From contig NZ_NJAJ01000021.1 of assembly GCF_002632825.1 (NCBI RefSeq), positions 1-64,000 of the forward strand: a stretch of DNA of 64,000 nucleotides, read 5' to 3'. This DNA is from Xenorhabdus stockiae (GTDB taxonomy: Bacteria; Pseudomonadota; Gammaproteobacteria; Enterobacterales; Enterobacteriaceae). Under the pieces are notes generated by a model. The model worked only from the letters and a program-made list of their open reading frames with translations. It made no database searches and was not told the DNA's origin. Shown in pieces: positions 53,432 through 63,612 of this stretch (position 1 is the first letter of the stretch; every line of letters starts with the position of its first letter). A program made the translations under genes and the position numbers.

Positions 53432-53514
53432 TATACTCTTCGTCTCTTTAAATTACCTCTTTGTTGGCTGCATTCCTTTGCTGCCGTGATATTGCTTGAA
53501 ATCCATTGTGTATA
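53432..53514. repeat. Short palindromic interspersed repeat (MITE-like), short form
   Basis: Same family as the element at 6600-6747: left end TATACTCTTCGTCTCTTT, shared core ACCTCTTTGTTGGCTGC, right end GCTTGAAATCCATTGTGTATA. It lacks the middle CCCCAG hairpin part. It lies in the transcribed lsrR-lsrK gap, where its pairing ends could form a stem that affects lsrK expression. Confidence 0.75.
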
Positions 53515-53522
53515 TTAGACAA

Positions 53523-54593
53523 TCACATCAGCATCGCCCTTGCGGTTTTTTCTTCCGTGACCAGTGAATTAATATAGCCGCCTTTTAGCGCCGCAACGAT
53601 GGCATCGGCTTTTTCAATTCCACCAGCGACACCAATCACATTCGGTATGGTTTTCAGCTCTGGTAGTGAGAGGCCGATCAGTTCCTGATGAATATCGATA
53701 TCACTGACCAATTCACCTTCAGCATTGAAGAAGTAACCGAGAATATCTCCGATAGCGCCTTTGCGCCCGAACATCAGTTGTTCACCATCGCTGATATAGC
53801 CGGAACGCATGATGGTCGCCTGTTGCCTCTGGTTGATGGCGCCAATGCCGACAACGGCGATATCAGCAGCACAGGCAGTCAGTATGACATCCCGCACACT
53901 GCGTTCTTCACGGAATGTTGTGGCAACCTGCCGGGTTGATGCCCGAAGTGGTGCAGGGATGATGCTGACAGGGCAGTCTGCGTCAAGCTGGCCGATACCG
54001 GTCATATAAGAGCCAACACCACCGGATAGTGTTACCAGACGTACCTGTTGGGAGGAAATAAAACCGCTCAGATGCTGTAAAGTGCACATGGGAGCTTCAC
54101 CAAAACCGATCGCCAGAAGCTGTCGGGGTTCAATCAGTGACATCAGTAGATGGGCCGCTCCGGTACCTAACCGGGTATTCAGGTTAATGCCTTCAAGGGC
54201 GGGAAGAACACGCACTTTATTCAGATTAAAACGTTTTTTCAGAGCATCTTCCAGCTCCAGACAGCCCTCATAGCGAGAGTTTATCTGAACGTGGATCACA
54301 CCGGATTTCCGCCCTTTTTCCAGCAAACGGGAGACCTTAAGCCGGCTCAGACCAAGCAATTCACCGATGTCTCCCTGTGTCAGGCCATCGTGATAGTAAA
54401 ACCAGGCAACCCGGGCCAGTAGTTCTTCTTCACTCATGTTGTTTCCTGAATCGCTGTTTTCTGGATAACTGTTTTCTGGATAACTATTTTCTGAATAGCT
54501 ATGGCTGGTATAGCCATTACCCGAATAATGAAGATCCTCGGATGACACGTTTTTTTCTGATGCTGATTTTTTCTTGTTTGGTTTGATTGTCAT
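53523..54593 (-). CDS. lsrR: lsr operon repressor LsrR with N-terminal pentapeptide-repeat extension
   Basis: SorC/DeoR-family repressor released by phospho-AI-2. The core from [19 protein letters not shown] (HTH with [15 protein letters not shown]) to the sugar-binding domain ([43 protein letters not shown]-like [12 protein letters not shown]) closely follows E. coli LsrR. It is longer (356 against about 317) because of about 50 extra N-terminal residues: a Lys-rich start and the repeats [15 protein letters not shown] from 15-bp DNA repeats (54441-54500). An ATG at 54437 would give an E. coli-like start, so the extension could be avoided. Confidence 0.95.
   Translation of the reverse strand: MTIKPNKKKSASEKNVSSEDLHYSGNGYTSHSYSENSYPENSYPENSDSGNNMSEEELLARVAWFYYHDGLTQGDIGELLGLSRLKVSRLLEKGRKSGVIHVQINSRYEGCLELEDALKKRFNLNKVRVLPALEGINLNTRLGTGAAHLLMSLIEPRQLLAIGFGEAPMCTLQHLSGFISSQQVRLVTLSGGVGSYMTGIGQLDADCPVSIIPAPLRASTRQVATTFREERSVRDVILTACAADIAVVGIGAINQRQQATIMRSGYISDGEQLMFGRKGAIGDILGYFFNAEGELVSDIDIHQELIGLSLPELKTIPNVIGVAGGIEKADAIVAALKGGYINSLVTEEKTARAMLM
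54441..54500 (-). repeat. 15-bp tandem repeats in the 5' end of lsrR
   Basis: Four consecutive 15-bp units: two identical GTTTTCTGGATAACT units (54456-54470, 54471-54485) flanked by two diverged ones. They encode five-residue repeats (xENSx). Being a multiple of three, changes in copy number keep the frame. Confidence 0.88.
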
Positions 54594-54854
54594 AACAACT
54601 TATTTATTCCCTGAAAAAGAATTAAGCATGAAAGCCTCTGTCGTGCCAGAGGTATTCCACAAAAATTGAACATATCTTAATGAAGATCTAATTTTTTCAT
54701 AAAATGTGATCAAAATTTTGCAAATATTTCATAATATGAATTAGAGTCATGAACAAAAGATTTTTAATCTTATAAATGTTCATATTGAGTATCGGAGTCA
54801 GTGTCAGAATTGGGACGGAAAGCAGCAGCAAAATCATAAACACCCTGAGGTAGC
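54594..54854. promoter_or_regulatory. Divergent lsrR/lsrA promoter region with LsrR-like half-sites
   Basis: AT-rich 260-bp region. The motif TGAACATAT occurs at 54667-54675 and, inverted, ATGTTCATAT at 54776-54785; a further ATGAACAAA lies at 54749-54757. These are candidate LsrR operators near the two divergent starts. TGTGATCAAAATTTTGC (54705-54721) resembles a weak CRP half-site pair. The lsr region of E. coli is controlled by both proteins; the site assignments here are by eye. Confidence 0.55.
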
Positions 54855-56477
54855 ATGATGTCACAAAGCAATTCCGCCAATGATTCATTGCAAACTCATT
54901 TATTGCAAAGGCATCCATCACAACAGCATTCGTCACAAAAACATTCGTTACAAAATCAAGCCGCTAATACATTACCTATGTTACCGCTATTGGCTGTTAG
55001 AGGGATCGCTAAACAGTTTTCCGGTTTAGCCGTGTTGAAGCAGATTGATTTCACTCTGATGGCAGGGCAGGTTCATGCCTTATTGGGAGGAAATGGAGCG
55101 GGTAAATCAACACTGATGAAGATCATTGCGGGCCTTGAGCAGCCGGATGCAGGGACGCTGATGATGGAAGGAAACGCCATTAGTCAGCTGACTCCGGCTA
55201 AAGCGCACCAATTGGGCATTTATCTGGTACCGCAGGAACCTTTGTTATTCCCCAATCTTTCTGTTCAGGAAAATATTCTGTTTCGCCTGCCTAAGCACCT
55301 AGCCAGTAAAAGCCGGATGCAGCAACTGCTGACACAGCTGAACTGCCGGTTAAACCTGAGTGCACCAGCAGGAAGTCTGGATGTAGTGGATCAGCAGATG
55401 GTGGAAATCATGCGTGGCCTGATGCGCAATTCCCGTATTCTGATCCTTGATGAACCGACAGCCTCCCTGACACCCGCCGAAACAGAACGTTTGTTTGAAC
55501 GGATACGGGAATTACAGCAGCAACAGGTTGGGATCATTTTTATTTCCCATAAAATACCTGAAATTCGTCAGATTGCTGATTATGTCAGTGTGATGCGGGA
55601 TGGAATGATTGCTCTTAGCGGTGCAATGGCGGGTTTTTCAACAGAAACTATCATTCAGGCAATAACGCCCACGGTAAAAGATTCTGTATTAACAAAAACG
55701 CAGAAGTTATGGTTGGATGCCGGAAATCTTCAGCACATTGGTGATCACGCTGATCCAATGCTTGAAGTGACTGCTTTGTATGGTGAAGGTTTCCGGGATA
55801 TTTCCCTGACACTGAAAGGCGGAGAGATTGTCGGTCTGGCGGGTGTTGTAGGGGCCGGGCGTACGGAGTTGGCGGAAACGTTATATGGATTGCGGCCAGT
55901 GGTGAGTGGTGAGATCCGTTTGCGTCAGCAGGTACTTAATTCGTTGAATACCGCAGCCCGATTGCGGTGTGGTCTGGTTTATCTGCCGGAAGATCGGCAG
56001 GCATCGGGGTTATTTCTTGATGCTTCCCTGAGCTGGAATGTGTGTTCACTGACTCACAACCAGAACGCTTTCTGGGCTCGTCCTGCCTATGATGCCGCTG
56101 TGCTTGAGCGTTATCGCCGGGCACTCAATATTCGTTACAGCCATACCAGTCAGCCGGTACGTACTTTGTCTGGTGGGAATCAGCAGAAGATTTTGATTGC
56201 GAAATGTCTGGAGGCGAAACCCGCTGTTTTGATTATTGATGAACCGACACGGGGTGTTGATGTCAGTGCGCGTACTGATATTTATCAGTTGATCCGCAGT
56301 ATTGCCAGCCAGCAAGTGGCGGTTCTGCTTATCTCCTCTGATCTTGATGAAATTGTGCAGCTCGCTGACAGGGCGCTGGTGATGCATCACGGAGAAATCT
56401 GTGGCCACCTTGATAAATCCAATATGAGTGTAGATGCCATTATGCATCTTTCGTTTGGTGAGAGGGCGCTATGTTGA
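54855..56477 (+). CDS. lsrA: AI-2 ABC transporter ATP-binding protein LsrA
   Basis: Double-ATPase subunit of the AI-2 importer, 540 residues. First domain: Walker [10 protein letters not shown] and Walker [13 protein letters not shown]. Second domain: a degenerate Walker A (GVVGAGRTE), signature LSGGNQQK and Walker [13 protein letters not shown], the RbsA-type pattern. The first about 45 residues are an extra Gln/Ser/His-rich segment of five-residue repeats ([20 protein letters not shown]). Two adjacent ATGs (54855, 54858) follow a GAGG. It overlaps lsrC by seven bases. Confidence 0.95.
   Translation: MMSQSNSANDSLQTHLLQRHPSQQHSSQKHSLQNQAANTLPMLPLLAVRGIAKQFSGLAVLKQIDFTLMAGQVHALLGGNGAGKSTLMKIIAGLEQPDAGTLMMEGNAISQLTPAKAHQLGIYLVPQEPLLFPNLSVQENILFRLPKHLASKSRMQQLLTQLNCRLNLSAPAGSLDVVDQQMVEIMRGLMRNSRILILDEPTASLTPAETERLFERIRELQQQQVGIIFISHKIPEIRQIADYVSVMRDGMIALSGAMAGFSTETIIQAITPTVKDSVLTKTQKLWLDAGNLQHIGDHADPMLEVTALYGEGFRDISLTLKGGEIVGLAGVVGAGRTELAETLYGLRPVVSGEIRLRQQVLNSLNTAARLRCGLVYLPEDRQASGLFLDASLSWNVCSLTHNQNAFWARPAYDAAVLERYRRALNIRYSHTSQPVRTLSGGNQQKILIAKCLEAKPAVLIIDEPTRGVDVSARTDIYQLIRSIASQQVAVLLISSDLDEIVQLADRALVMHHGEICGHLDKSNMSVDAIMHLSFGERALC
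54891..54950 (+). repeat. 15-bp tandem repeats in the 5' end of lsrA
   Basis: Four 15-bp units starting CAA (54891, 54906, 54921, 54936) encode Q-x-H-x-x pentapeptides. The unit sequence differs from the one in lsrR, but length and location next to the same promoter are alike. Confidence 0.82.
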
Positions 56478-57511
56478 AATTCATCCAGACCTTTATTCAG
56501 AACAATCGCGAAGCTACCGCATTGCTCGCTATTTTAGGTTTGTTTGCCCTGCTAAGAAGTCTGGAGCACGATGTTTTTAGTTTCCAGACTGTCACCATGA
56601 TTTTTGCGAATGCGCAAATCCTGATGTTGCTGGCAATGGGCGCTGCGCTGGTGATGCTCACGCGTAATATCGATGTCTCTGTCGGTTCGACCACTGGGTT
56701 ATGCGCTGTGGTGCTGGGGATATCACTCAATGCCGGTTTTCCTCTATCGATAGCCTGCCTTATAACACTCTTGGTGGGTATGGCCGCGGGGCTGGTAAAT
56801 GGTGTGCTGGTGGTCTGGCTGAAAATTCCGGCAATTGTCGCTACGTTAGGTACGCTGGGTTTATATCGGGGTCTGATGTTACTGCTGACCGGCGGGAAAT
56901 GGATCGAGGGCCTGCCAGCTGATGTAAAAGAACTTGCCAGACCTGTTTTATTGGGCATCTCGTTCATCGGGTGGTTGTTGATCTTACTGGTTTTAGCAAT
57001 GACGTGGATGCTGAAAATCACGAATTTTGGCCGCGGATTCTATGCTACCGGTGACAATCTGCAAGGGGCGCGACAGATTGGTGTGCCGGTGAATCACATT
57101 CGTATTGCTGCGTTTGCCACAAATGGTGTGATGGCGGCACTGGCTGGCATTGTATTTGTGGCTCAGATTGGATTTATTCCGAATCAGACGGGAAGCGGGC
57201 TGGAAATGAAAGCAATTGCTGCCTGTGTGTTGGGGGGTATTAGTTTGCTGGGCGGCGTGGGAACCGTGATAGGGGCGATTTTCGGTGCTTACTTCCTGAC
57301 ACAAATCGACAGTGTGTTGGTATTACTCCGGTTGCCGGCATGGTGGAACGATTTTATTGCCGGTCTGGTTTTACTGTTGGTGTTGGTACTTGATGGCCGG
57401 TTGCGCAGCGCCGTTGAAAAGAACCTACGTCAGCAACGTTATGCCAGTTTTCTTAAACCCGACGATGAACCCGTAGCTCATTCATCGGAAGCAGGCAGGA
57501 GAACATCATGA
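56471..57511 (+). CDS. lsrC: AI-2 ABC transporter permease LsrC
   Basis: Inner-membrane permease of the AI-2 importer, 346 residues, with about ten hydrophobic segments. [15 protein letters not shown] and the late [16 protein letters not shown] are the conserved permease loops of the RbsC family. It overlaps lsrA (7 bp) and lsrD (ATGA), so the subunits are translated in a coupled series. Confidence 0.95.
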   Translation: MLKFIQTFIQNNREATALLAILGLFALLRSLEHDVFSFQTVTMIFANAQILMLLAMGAALVMLTRNIDVSVGSTTGLCAVVLGISLNAGFPLSIACLITLLVGMAAGLVNGVLVVWLKIPAIVATLGTLGLYRGLMLLLTGGKWIEGLPADVKELARPVLLGISFIGWLLILLVLAMTWMLKITNFGRGFYATGDNLQGARQIGVPVNHIRIAAFATNGVMAALAGIVFVAQIGFIPNQTGSGLEMKAIAACVLGGISLLGGVGTVIGAIFGAYFLTQIDSVLVLLRLPAWWNDFIAGLVLLLVLVLDGRLRSAVEKNLRQQRYASFLKPDDEPVAHSSEAGRRTS

Positions 57512-58506
57512 TAAGTGCGATTAAACGTCATGGATGGGAAACGGCCCTCGCTATTTTGCTGGTACTGGAGATTCTGTTATTTGGCATAGCCAATCCACGT
57601 ATGCTGGATATCAATGTGTTGTTGTTCAGTACCAGTGACTTTATCTGTATTGGTATTGTGGCTCTGCCGCTGACAATGGTGATTGTCAGCGGCGGAATTG
57701 ATATTTCGTTTGGCGCTGTTATCGGCTTATGTGCTATTGCACTGGGGATAATGCATCAGGCTGGAATGCCGATGATAGCCGCTCTTCCTTTGACTTTGAT
57801 TGTGGGAATGATATGCGGCCTGATTAACCACGGGCTGATTTTCTATACCGGTGTGAATCCTCTGGTGATTACCCTCGGAACTATGTACCTGTTTGGCGGG
57901 AGTGCGTTATTACTGTCGGGGTTATCCGGTGCGACAGGTTATGAGGGCATTGGAGGTTTTCCGGCTACATTTACTGATTTTGCCAATCTGACACTATTTA
58001 AACTGCCTGTCCCGTTGGTTGTTTTTATTTTTTGCGTCATCGGGTTCTGGTTGTTTATGCATCGCACTCATCGGGGACGCAACGTTTTTCTGATTGGGAT
58101 GAATAACCGTGTCGCCCGTTATGCGGCGGTTCCTGTCAATAAAACCCTGTGCCTGCTGTATGCCCTGTTGGGTTTGTCCTCGGCTCTGGCTGCAATCATT
58201 CTGGTGTCCTATTTTGGTTCAGCCCGCTCAGATCTGGGGAGTTCGTTCCTGATGCCAGCCATTACTGCGGCAGTTTTAGGTGGAGCTAATATTTATGGTG
58301 GCTCTGGTTCTGTTATCGGCACAGCACTGGCTGTTTTGCTGGTGGGATATTTGCAGCAGGGATTGCAGATGGTGGGGATCCCTAATCAGATATCCAGCGC
58401 CTTATCCGGCGCTTTGCTCATCGTGGTGGTGGTCGGGCGTTCTGTTTCTCTGCATCGCCATCAAATCCGGGACTGGTGGCAGCGTTGGAGGACATCGGCT
58501 TTTTAA
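57508..58506 (+). CDS. lsrD: AI-2 ABC transporter permease LsrD
   Basis: Second permease, 332 residues, RbsC-like. [15 protein letters not shown] and [19 protein letters not shown] are the matching loops. It forms a heterodimeric channel with LsrC. It is followed by a 72-bp gap before lsrB. Confidence 0.95.
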   Translation: MISAIKRHGWETALAILLVLEILLFGIANPRMLDINVLLFSTSDFICIGIVALPLTMVIVSGGIDISFGAVIGLCAIALGIMHQAGMPMIAALPLTLIVGMICGLINHGLIFYTGVNPLVITLGTMYLFGGSALLLSGLSGATGYEGIGGFPATFTDFANLTLFKLPVPLVVFIFCVIGFWLFMHRTHRGRNVFLIGMNNRVARYAAVPVNKTLCLLYALLGLSSALAAIILVSYFGSARSDLGSSFLMPAITAAVLGGANIYGGSGSVIGTALAVLLVGYLQQGLQMVGIPNQISSALSGALLIVVVVGRSVSLHRHQIRDWWQRWRTSAF

Positions 58507-58578
58507 TGAACTATTCCTGAATGATTTCTTAAATAGAAAACGGTTCCTGAACTGAAAGAGAAAAGAGCGGAGACAGGC

Positions 58579-59631
58579 ATGAAAGCACTGATAATGAAAA
58601 AATCGGCAATGAAAAAACTGGTTTTAGCGGGTGTATTGAGTCTGGCATGTACTTCCTGGGCACAGGCTGCTGACAGGATTGCGTTTATTCCGAAGCTGGT
58701 CGGTGTCGGGTTCTTTACCAGCGGTGGGCAGGGAGCAGTGGCAGCGGGTAAGGCGCTGGAGATTGATGTCACTTATGATGGCCCGACTGAGCCAAGTGTG
58801 GCGGGGCAGGTACAGCTCATCAATAATTTTGTCAATCAGGGATATAACGCGATTGTCGTGTCGGCAGTATCACCGGATGGTCTGTGTCCGGCATTGAAAC
58901 GGGCTATGCAGCGTGGTGTAAAAGTACTGACGTGGGATTCAGACACCGCACCAGAATGCCGCTCCATCTATATCGATCAGGGAACACCAAAACAGTTGGG
59001 TGGGTTATTAGTGGAAATGGCCGCCAGTCAGGTGAAAAAAGAAAAAGCGGAGAAACAGGGAAAAACGAAAGTGGCGTTTTTTTACTCCAGCCCCACAGTG
59101 ACAGATCAAAACCAATGGGTGAAAGAAGCCAAAGCCAAAATTACCGCAGAACATCCTGACTGGGAAGTTGTGACCACGCAGTTTGGCTATAACGATGCCA
59201 CCAAGTCTTTGCAGACTGCGGAAGGCATTTTGAAAGCATGGGGTGATTTGGATGTGATTATTGCTCCGGATGCTAATGCACTGCCAGCGGCGGCACAGGC
59301 TGCGGAAAACCTGAAACGTAAGGATGTGGCGATTGTCGGATTCAGTACGCCGAATGTCATGCGCCCTTATGTCGAAAACGGCACAGTCAAACAGTTTGCC
59401 CTGTGGGATGTCGTTAAACAGGGCAAGATAGCGATTCATGTTGCCAGTGAAATGCTGAAAAAGGGCGACCTGAATGTGGGCGATAAATTAACTATTCCTG
59501 ACATCGGTACACTTGAGGTTTCACCGAATAGCGTTCAGGGATATCGCTTTGAAGCGAAGGGCAATGGCATTGTTGTGATGCCGGAGCGCGTGATTTTTAC
59601 CAAAGAAAACATCAACCAATACAATTTCTGA
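58579..59631 (+). CDS. lsrB: AI-2 periplasmic binding protein LsrB
   Basis: Receptor for AI-2 in the periplasm, 350 residues. A signal peptide ends at AQA-AD, and the mature part starts [20 protein letters not shown]. Asp and Lys pocket residues lie in blocks such as [13 protein letters not shown] and [11 protein letters not shown], as in the LsrB family. It has a GGAGA ribosome site. A downstream hairpin (59642-59669) may raise its relative expression. Confidence 0.95.
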   Translation: MKALIMKKSAMKKLVLAGVLSLACTSWAQAADRIAFIPKLVGVGFFTSGGQGAVAAGKALEIDVTYDGPTEPSVAGQVQLINNFVNQGYNAIVVSAVSPDGLCPALKRAMQRGVKVLTWDSDTAPECRSIYIDQGTPKQLGGLLVEMAASQVKKEKAEKQGKTKVAFFYSSPTVTDQNQWVKEAKAKITAEHPDWEVVTTQFGYNDATKSLQTAEGILKAWGDLDVIIAPDANALPAAAQAAENLKRKDVAIVGFSTPNVMRPYVENGTVKQFALWDVVKQGKIAIHVASEMLKKGDLNVGDKLTIPDIGTLEVSPNSVQGYRFEAKGNGIVVMPERVIFTKENINQYNF

Positions 59632-59641
59632 TTCATGTTTC

Positions 59642-59669
59642 GCAGAGTCGGCACACAGCCTGACTCTGC
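59642..59669 (+). terminator. Intercistronic hairpin between lsrB and lsrF
   Basis: A perfect 8-bp stem GCAGAGTC/GACTCTGC (59642-59649 with 59662-59669) is followed by TATTTTC. In a polycistronic message this would protect or partly terminate after the abundant binding-protein segment. Confidence 0.65.
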
Positions 59670-59687
59670 TATTTTCTGGAGAGAAAA

Positions 59688-60572
59688 ATGGCAGATTTAG
59701 ATGATATCAAAGACGGTAAAGATTTTGGCATTGATACACCGCAAAAGAATACGCTGTTTGAACTGAAAGGTTGTGGCGCGCTGGATTGGGGAATGCAATC
59801 GCGTTTAGCGCGTATTTTCAATCCGGCAACCAATAAAACGGTGATGCTGGCGTTTGATCACGGTTATTTTCAGGGGCCGACAACCGGGCTGGAGCGCATC
59901 GACATCAATATTGCTCCATTGTTTGAGCATACCGATGTGCTGATGTGTACGCGCGGTATTTTGCGCAGTCAGGTTCCGCCAGCCACTAATAAACCGGTGG
60001 TGTTGCGCGCATCCGGTGCAAACTCCATGCTGACAGAGCTTTCAAATGAGGCGGTTGCTGTTGCTATGGAAGATGCACTCCGGCTGAATGTTTGTGCTGT
60101 GGCGGCCCAGGTTTATATTGGTTCAGAGTATGAACATCAGTCCATCAAAAATATTATCAAGCTGGTGGATCAGGGCACGCGTTATGGTATGCCGACGATG
60201 GCGGTAACAGGCGTAGGTAAGGATATGGCGCGTGATCAGCGTTACTTCTCACTGGCAACCCGCATTGCTGCGGAAATGGGCGCGAATATCATCAAAACTT
60301 ATTATGTTGATACCGGTTTTGAACGCATTGCGGCCGGCTGCCCGGTGCCGATTGTGATTGCCGGAGGTAAGAAATTACCGGAGATGGAGGCGTTAACCAT
60401 GTGCTATCAGGCCATTGATCAGGGGGCATCCGGTGTCGATATGGGGCGCAACATTTTCCAGTCAGAAGCACCGATAGCCATGCTTAAAGCTGTTCAGGCG
60501 GTAGTGCATCACAATGAAAAGCCTGCTCAGGCCTATGAGTTGTTCCTGAGTGAGAAAGCAAAGGGAGAATAA
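59688..60572 (+). CDS. lsrF: LsrF, AI-2 degradation thiolase (class I aldolase fold)
   Basis: 294 residues, LsrF family. In E. coli it transfers acetyl from 3-hydroxy-2,4-pentanedione-5-phosphate to Co[29 protein letters not shown] with the catalytic Lys, and VIAGGKK are the family motifs. A GGAGAG ribosome site lies 5 bp before the ATG. It follows lsrB in the operon and precedes lsrG by one base. Confidence 0.95.
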   Translation: MADLDDIKDGKDFGIDTPQKNTLFELKGCGALDWGMQSRLARIFNPATNKTVMLAFDHGYFQGPTTGLERIDINIAPLFEHTDVLMCTRGILRSQVPPATNKPVVLRASGANSMLTELSNEAVAVAMEDALRLNVCAVAAQVYIGSEYEHQSIKNIIKLVDQGTRYGMPTMAVTGVGKDMARDQRYFSLATRIAAEMGANIIKTYYVDTGFERIAAGCPVPIVIAGGKKLPEMEALTMCYQAIDQGASGVDMGRNIFQSEAPIAMLKAVQAVVHHNEKPAQAYELFLSEKAKGE

Positions 60573-60573
60573 T

Positions 60574-60873
60574 ATGCACGTTACTTTAGTTGAGATTAAT
60601 GTCAAAGCCGACAAGATCGCCGAATTTATTGAGGTATTCCGTGATAATCACCTTGGCTCTGTGAGAGAACCGGGCAATTTACGGTTTGATGTATTGCAGG
60701 ATGAGAATATCCCGACCCGTTTTTATATCTATGAAGCCTATATTGATGAGGCAGCCGTTGCGGCTCATAAAACAACACCACATTATCTGCGCTGTGTTGA
60801 GAAACTGGAATCCCTGATGAGTGAACCCCGGAAAAAGACCTCATTTATTGGGTTGATGCCGGAAGGAAAATAA
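60574..60873 (+). CDS. lsrG: LsrG, phospho-AI-2 isomerase
   Basis: 99-residue ABM-fold protein ([39 protein letters not shown]) that isomerises phospho-AI-2 before LsrF acts. The ATG at 60574 starts one base after the lsrF stop. The ribosome site AGGGAGAA is inside the lsrF end. It closes the operon; lsrE and tam, which follow in some E. coli, are absent. Confidence 0.95.
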   Translation: MHVTLVEINVKADKIAEFIEVFRDNHLGSVREPGNLRFDVLQDENIPTRFYIYEAYIDEAAVAAHKTTPHYLRCVEKLESLMSEPRKKTSFIGLMPEGK

Positions 60874-60889
60874 ATCTTCAATTGGGAAT

Positions 60890-60926
60890 AACGCCTTGGT
60901 GATAACATCAAGGCGTTTATTTTTTA
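60890..60926 (+). terminator. Intrinsic terminator of the lsr operon
   Basis: Stem AACGCCTTG/CAAGGCGTT (60890-60898 with 60909-60917), extended by weak pairs into the loop, is followed by a T-rich tail (TATTTTTTA). Confidence 0.9.
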
Positions 60927-60977
60927 CTGGTTTAATTAAGCCAGTTGTTTGTAATTACATTCAGCAGAAATTTTGCG

Positions 60978-61727
60978 TTAAATATTCAAGAGCTTTTTAA
61001 TGCTTTCTGCAAGCATTCCAGGATCTCCGATGCCTTGAATTTCTTTCAAGAATGGAAGGCCCAATTGCTCTGCCAATTCATCCATATTGATATCATTACC
61101 AATAGTTTGTTCGAATTCCAGCTGGTTGATACCATTTTCACCAGAGTTTTCGAATTCCAGTTGCATGATCTGGTTCCAGAGTTTTCCTGCAAACCATGAA
61201 CAGTTTGTTACAGGCGTATATGCACCATTCTTCATATCTTCAGAGGTCAGTTTCATCAGTTTTGACAACTGATTACTTTCATCGACTAATTCAGGAATAA
61301 AATGCTGTTCTATAAATTCAGGAGTGATAGATTTGTCATTAATCTTCACACAATGCTGAATATGAAATTTTCTCTCGGCTGAATCATCGGTCGTGCTATG
61401 TTCTGAGTTTTTTACGAATCCATATCCCGGATGAAAAGCATATGAAGTATTATCACCCTCTTTTTCACTATTAAAATAAATAACCCATGCATGGCCAAAA
61501 CCGCCACTACCAAAGGCAACTCCCAGTAACTTTAATACGCCTTTAATAACAACTTCTTTCTCATTATCATTCAAACTCCAAGGGAAGTTTTTGGCGATAA
61601 ACATAGCTGCGGCTATCATTGGCGTTACATTCGTACGTTCAGCGGTTCGATTAGTTCGAATACAAATTTGTGGGTAGCCAATGCTTGCGTCGCCAACTGG
61701 CTGATATTTATCTGTCTTGATCATCAT
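60978..61727 (-). CDS. Unrecognised protein with a possible permuted papain-like (NlpC/P60-type) His...Cys pair
   Basis: 249 residues, no signal peptide or membrane span. Two blocks resemble a permuted NlpC/P60 or LRAT-like thiol enzyme: GGFGHAWVIYF (His79) and, about 97 residues later, PVTNCSWFAGKLWN (Cys176), an NC motif followed by aromatic residues. If the fold is right it would be a cysteine amidase, protease or acyltransferase. The C-terminal about 60 residues are acidic and repetitive (QLEFENSGENG, QLEFEQTIGND). Two adjacent ATGs (61727, 61724) follow AAGGAATA. It is a lone gene in an AT-rich setting between the lsr operon and mobB, likely an acquired effector-like gene; no partner is visible. 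Confidence 0.6.
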   Translation of the reverse strand: MMIKTDKYQPVGDASIGYPQICIRTNRTAERTNVTPMIAAAMFIAKNFPWSLNDNEKEVVIKGVLKLLGVAFGSGGFGHAWVIYFNSEKEGDNTSYAFHPGYGFVKNSEHSTTDDSAERKFHIQHCVKINDKSITPEFIEQHFIPELVDESNQLSKLMKLTSEDMKNGAYTPVTNCSWFAGKLWNQIMQLEFENSGENGINQLEFEQTIGNDINMDELAEQLGLPFLKEIQGIGDPGMLAESIKKLLNI

Positions 61728-62223
61728 TATTCCTTTATCTATATATAATTAAAATGGTCATTCTTTAAGAATGAAAAATAACCTGATTAAATGGTTCGAA
61801 GTATTTCACCTAAATAATTAGTGTTCACGTAACTGAAAGGTTGCGTGTTATTTAAGTGAAAATTTTTATTTAATATAAAAGCAATTGGATTAAGTGTTTT
61901 TATATTGTTCGGGTTTTATTTGTCCTTTTGTTATTTCTTATTTCCTTTTGTTTATCGATATTTTTATTTAAAAAATAGAATTATTCGATGATGTAATCTG
62001 AGGTCGGTAATATTGCCGTTTTTATTTTTCATAATAAAATGACCACCACTGTATGGCATGTATTACAATTGGCTCAAATCATTTCAATTAGAAATTACAT
62101 TAATAAAAGAAATTATTTTTATAAATTAAAGCAGGGAACCCCTTTGATATAAATCTCAGGGGTTGTTGATAGAGGAAATAGTTATTTTATGAAACTATAT
62201 TCAGTTAGCAGGTCAGTTTTCTT
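61728..62223. other. AT-rich non-coding gap with a hairpin
   Basis: No gene is visible. Near the mobB end the inverted repeat AACCCCT/AGGGGTT (about 62136-62165) could serve as mobB terminator on the minus strand. The rest is AT-rich and probably contains the promoter of the unrecognised minus-strand gene. Confidence 0.45.
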
Positions 62224-62784
62224 TTATTGTGAATGAGCCAGCGGGAAAGTCGTCGGTGGGGTTAATAAAAGCCACTTCACAATAAATTCAGCTACCTGTT
62301 CCGGTCGGTTAATATCAAGCTGTGGTAGTGGCGTATCCAGCGGGATATCGCTGGCGACAGCGATGACATAGGGATCAATGAGTTCTTCGAAGGTGTGATT
62401 TAAACCATCCCGGTACAGGGCGATTTTCGCAATAGCTTCATTTTTGAACCCCTCAACCAGAATCAGATCCAGTGAAGTCGCATCAAATCGACTGGCAAGA
62501 TAATGCAAATCCAGTTCGGGGAGTTCCGGTGTTTCTGTCATTAAGGCCCAGCGTTGTTGGCTGGCAACCAGTGTTTGTGCCGCTCCCGATTTTCTCAGCT
62601 CATAGCTGTCTTTTCCCGGCTTATCGACATCCATATTATGGTGAGTATGTTTAATTAACCCCACCCGGATTTGTTGCTGGCGTAACAGGGGAATAACCTG
62701 TTTGAGCAAGGTGGTTTTACCGGTTCCACTGTAAGCGGTGATCCCCAGTAATGGCAAATTCATCGGGGTATTACTTTGATTCAT
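62224..62784 (-). CDS. mobB: Molybdopterin-guanine dinucleotide biosynthesis adaptor MobB
   Basis: GTP-binding protein that assists MobA in making bis-MGD cofactor. About 186 residues, with P-loop SGTGKTTLL, IKHTHHNMDVDKPGKDSYEL and ILVEGFKNEAIAKI, close to E. coli MobB. The frame is open further upstream inside mobA, but the ATG at 62784 overlaps the mobA stop as ATGA and gives a family-sized protein, so I choose it. A later ATG (62763) is also possible. Confidence 0.93.
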   Translation of the reverse strand: MNQSNTPMNLPLLGITAYSGTGKTTLLKQVIPLLRQQQIRVGLIKHTHHNMDVDKPGKDSYELRKSGAAQTLVASQQRWALMTETPELPELDLHYLASRFDATSLDLILVEGFKNEAIAKIALYRDGLNHTFEELIDPYVIAVASDIPLDTPLPQLDINRPEQVAEFIVKWLLLTPPTTFPLAHSQ

Positions 62785-63383
62785 GCTGACTCCCGAAGAC
62801 ATTCCCAGTGCTGGCATTGCCAGTTTTGGCACTCTTCTGGTGTATTCAGGTTGGTGAAGGATTCTGGATGCGGAATATAGACGGTTTTTGCTTTAATCAT
62901 TTGCATAAAGAACATCAGTTTTCTGTCACCTAATGCAAGGTAGCTTTCCAGTCTGGGTATCAGGCTGCGGTGCATCAGGGCAAGTGTCGGATGGGCACGT
63001 TCACAATCGTGTACATAAGCCGCCCACGCATGTTCTTTATAGCGCCAAAGCTTTTCCACCAGATCATCAGGGAAATCCGGTACATCGCAAGGCACGAATA
63101 TCACCCACTCATGAATGGCCTTCTTCAATACTGCCAGCATTCCGGCCAATGGCCCGGAAAAATCAGTGATGATGTCAGGAATAATGGGATAACCACTTTG
63201 TTGATACACTGCCTGATTGCGGTTGGCGTTAATCAGCAGTTCATGAACTTGTGGCTGCAACTTTGCAGCTATGTGTTGGTATAATGGTGCTCCACCGAAT
63301 TGCAGTAATCCCTTATCATTTCCGCCCATGCGGGTGGATAGCCCTCCGGCCAGAATGGCACCACTGATTTTTGGATACGTCAT
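62781..63383 (-). CDS. mobA: Molybdenum cofactor guanylyltransferase MobA
   Basis: Transfers GMP to molybdopterin to form MGD. 200 residues. The nucleotidyltransferase start ILAGGLSTRMGGNDKGLL and the FVPCDVPDFPDDL block (metal-binding Asp) are family hallmarks. It forms a two-gene operon with mobB, overlapping it by four bases. It is divergent from srkA as in enterobacteria. Confidence 0.95.
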   Translation of the reverse strand: MTYPKISGAILAGGLSTRMGGNDKGLLQFGGAPLYQHIAAKLQPQVHELLINANRNQAVYQQSGYPIIPDIITDFSGPLAGMLAVLKKAIHEWVIFVPCDVPDFPDDLVEKLWRYKEHAWAAYVHDCERAHPTLALMHRSLIPRLESYLALGDRKLMFFMQMIKAKTVYIPHPESFTNLNTPEECQNWQCQHWECLRESA

Positions 63384-63612
63384 GTTAAATCACCTGATAT
63401 TTTTAACCGATATATTTTATCTTTGGTTATGTAACCCTTGTGAATCAATATGTAACAGTGCTTATATGAACAAATGAGTATAACCTTTACGCGCGTTGAC
63501 AGCCCAATTTTTTCTCCCAATCATGTCCCTTTGTTGTAATAAGGGTTATGGTTGCGGGCTGTTCACTGTACCTCCAGGGTATGATTAACGACTGATTAAA
63601 GAGAACTTTGTT

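Noticed and set aside
54441..54950. Regular 15-bp repeats as a possible CRISPR array
   Set aside because: Units are contiguous with no spacers, in frame within lsrR and lsrA, and too short for CRISPR repeats.
62472..63477. Plus-strand frames over mobB and mobA as possible yihD or other genes
   Set aside because: They are antisense to well-supported mobA and mobB and do not resemble any protein I know.
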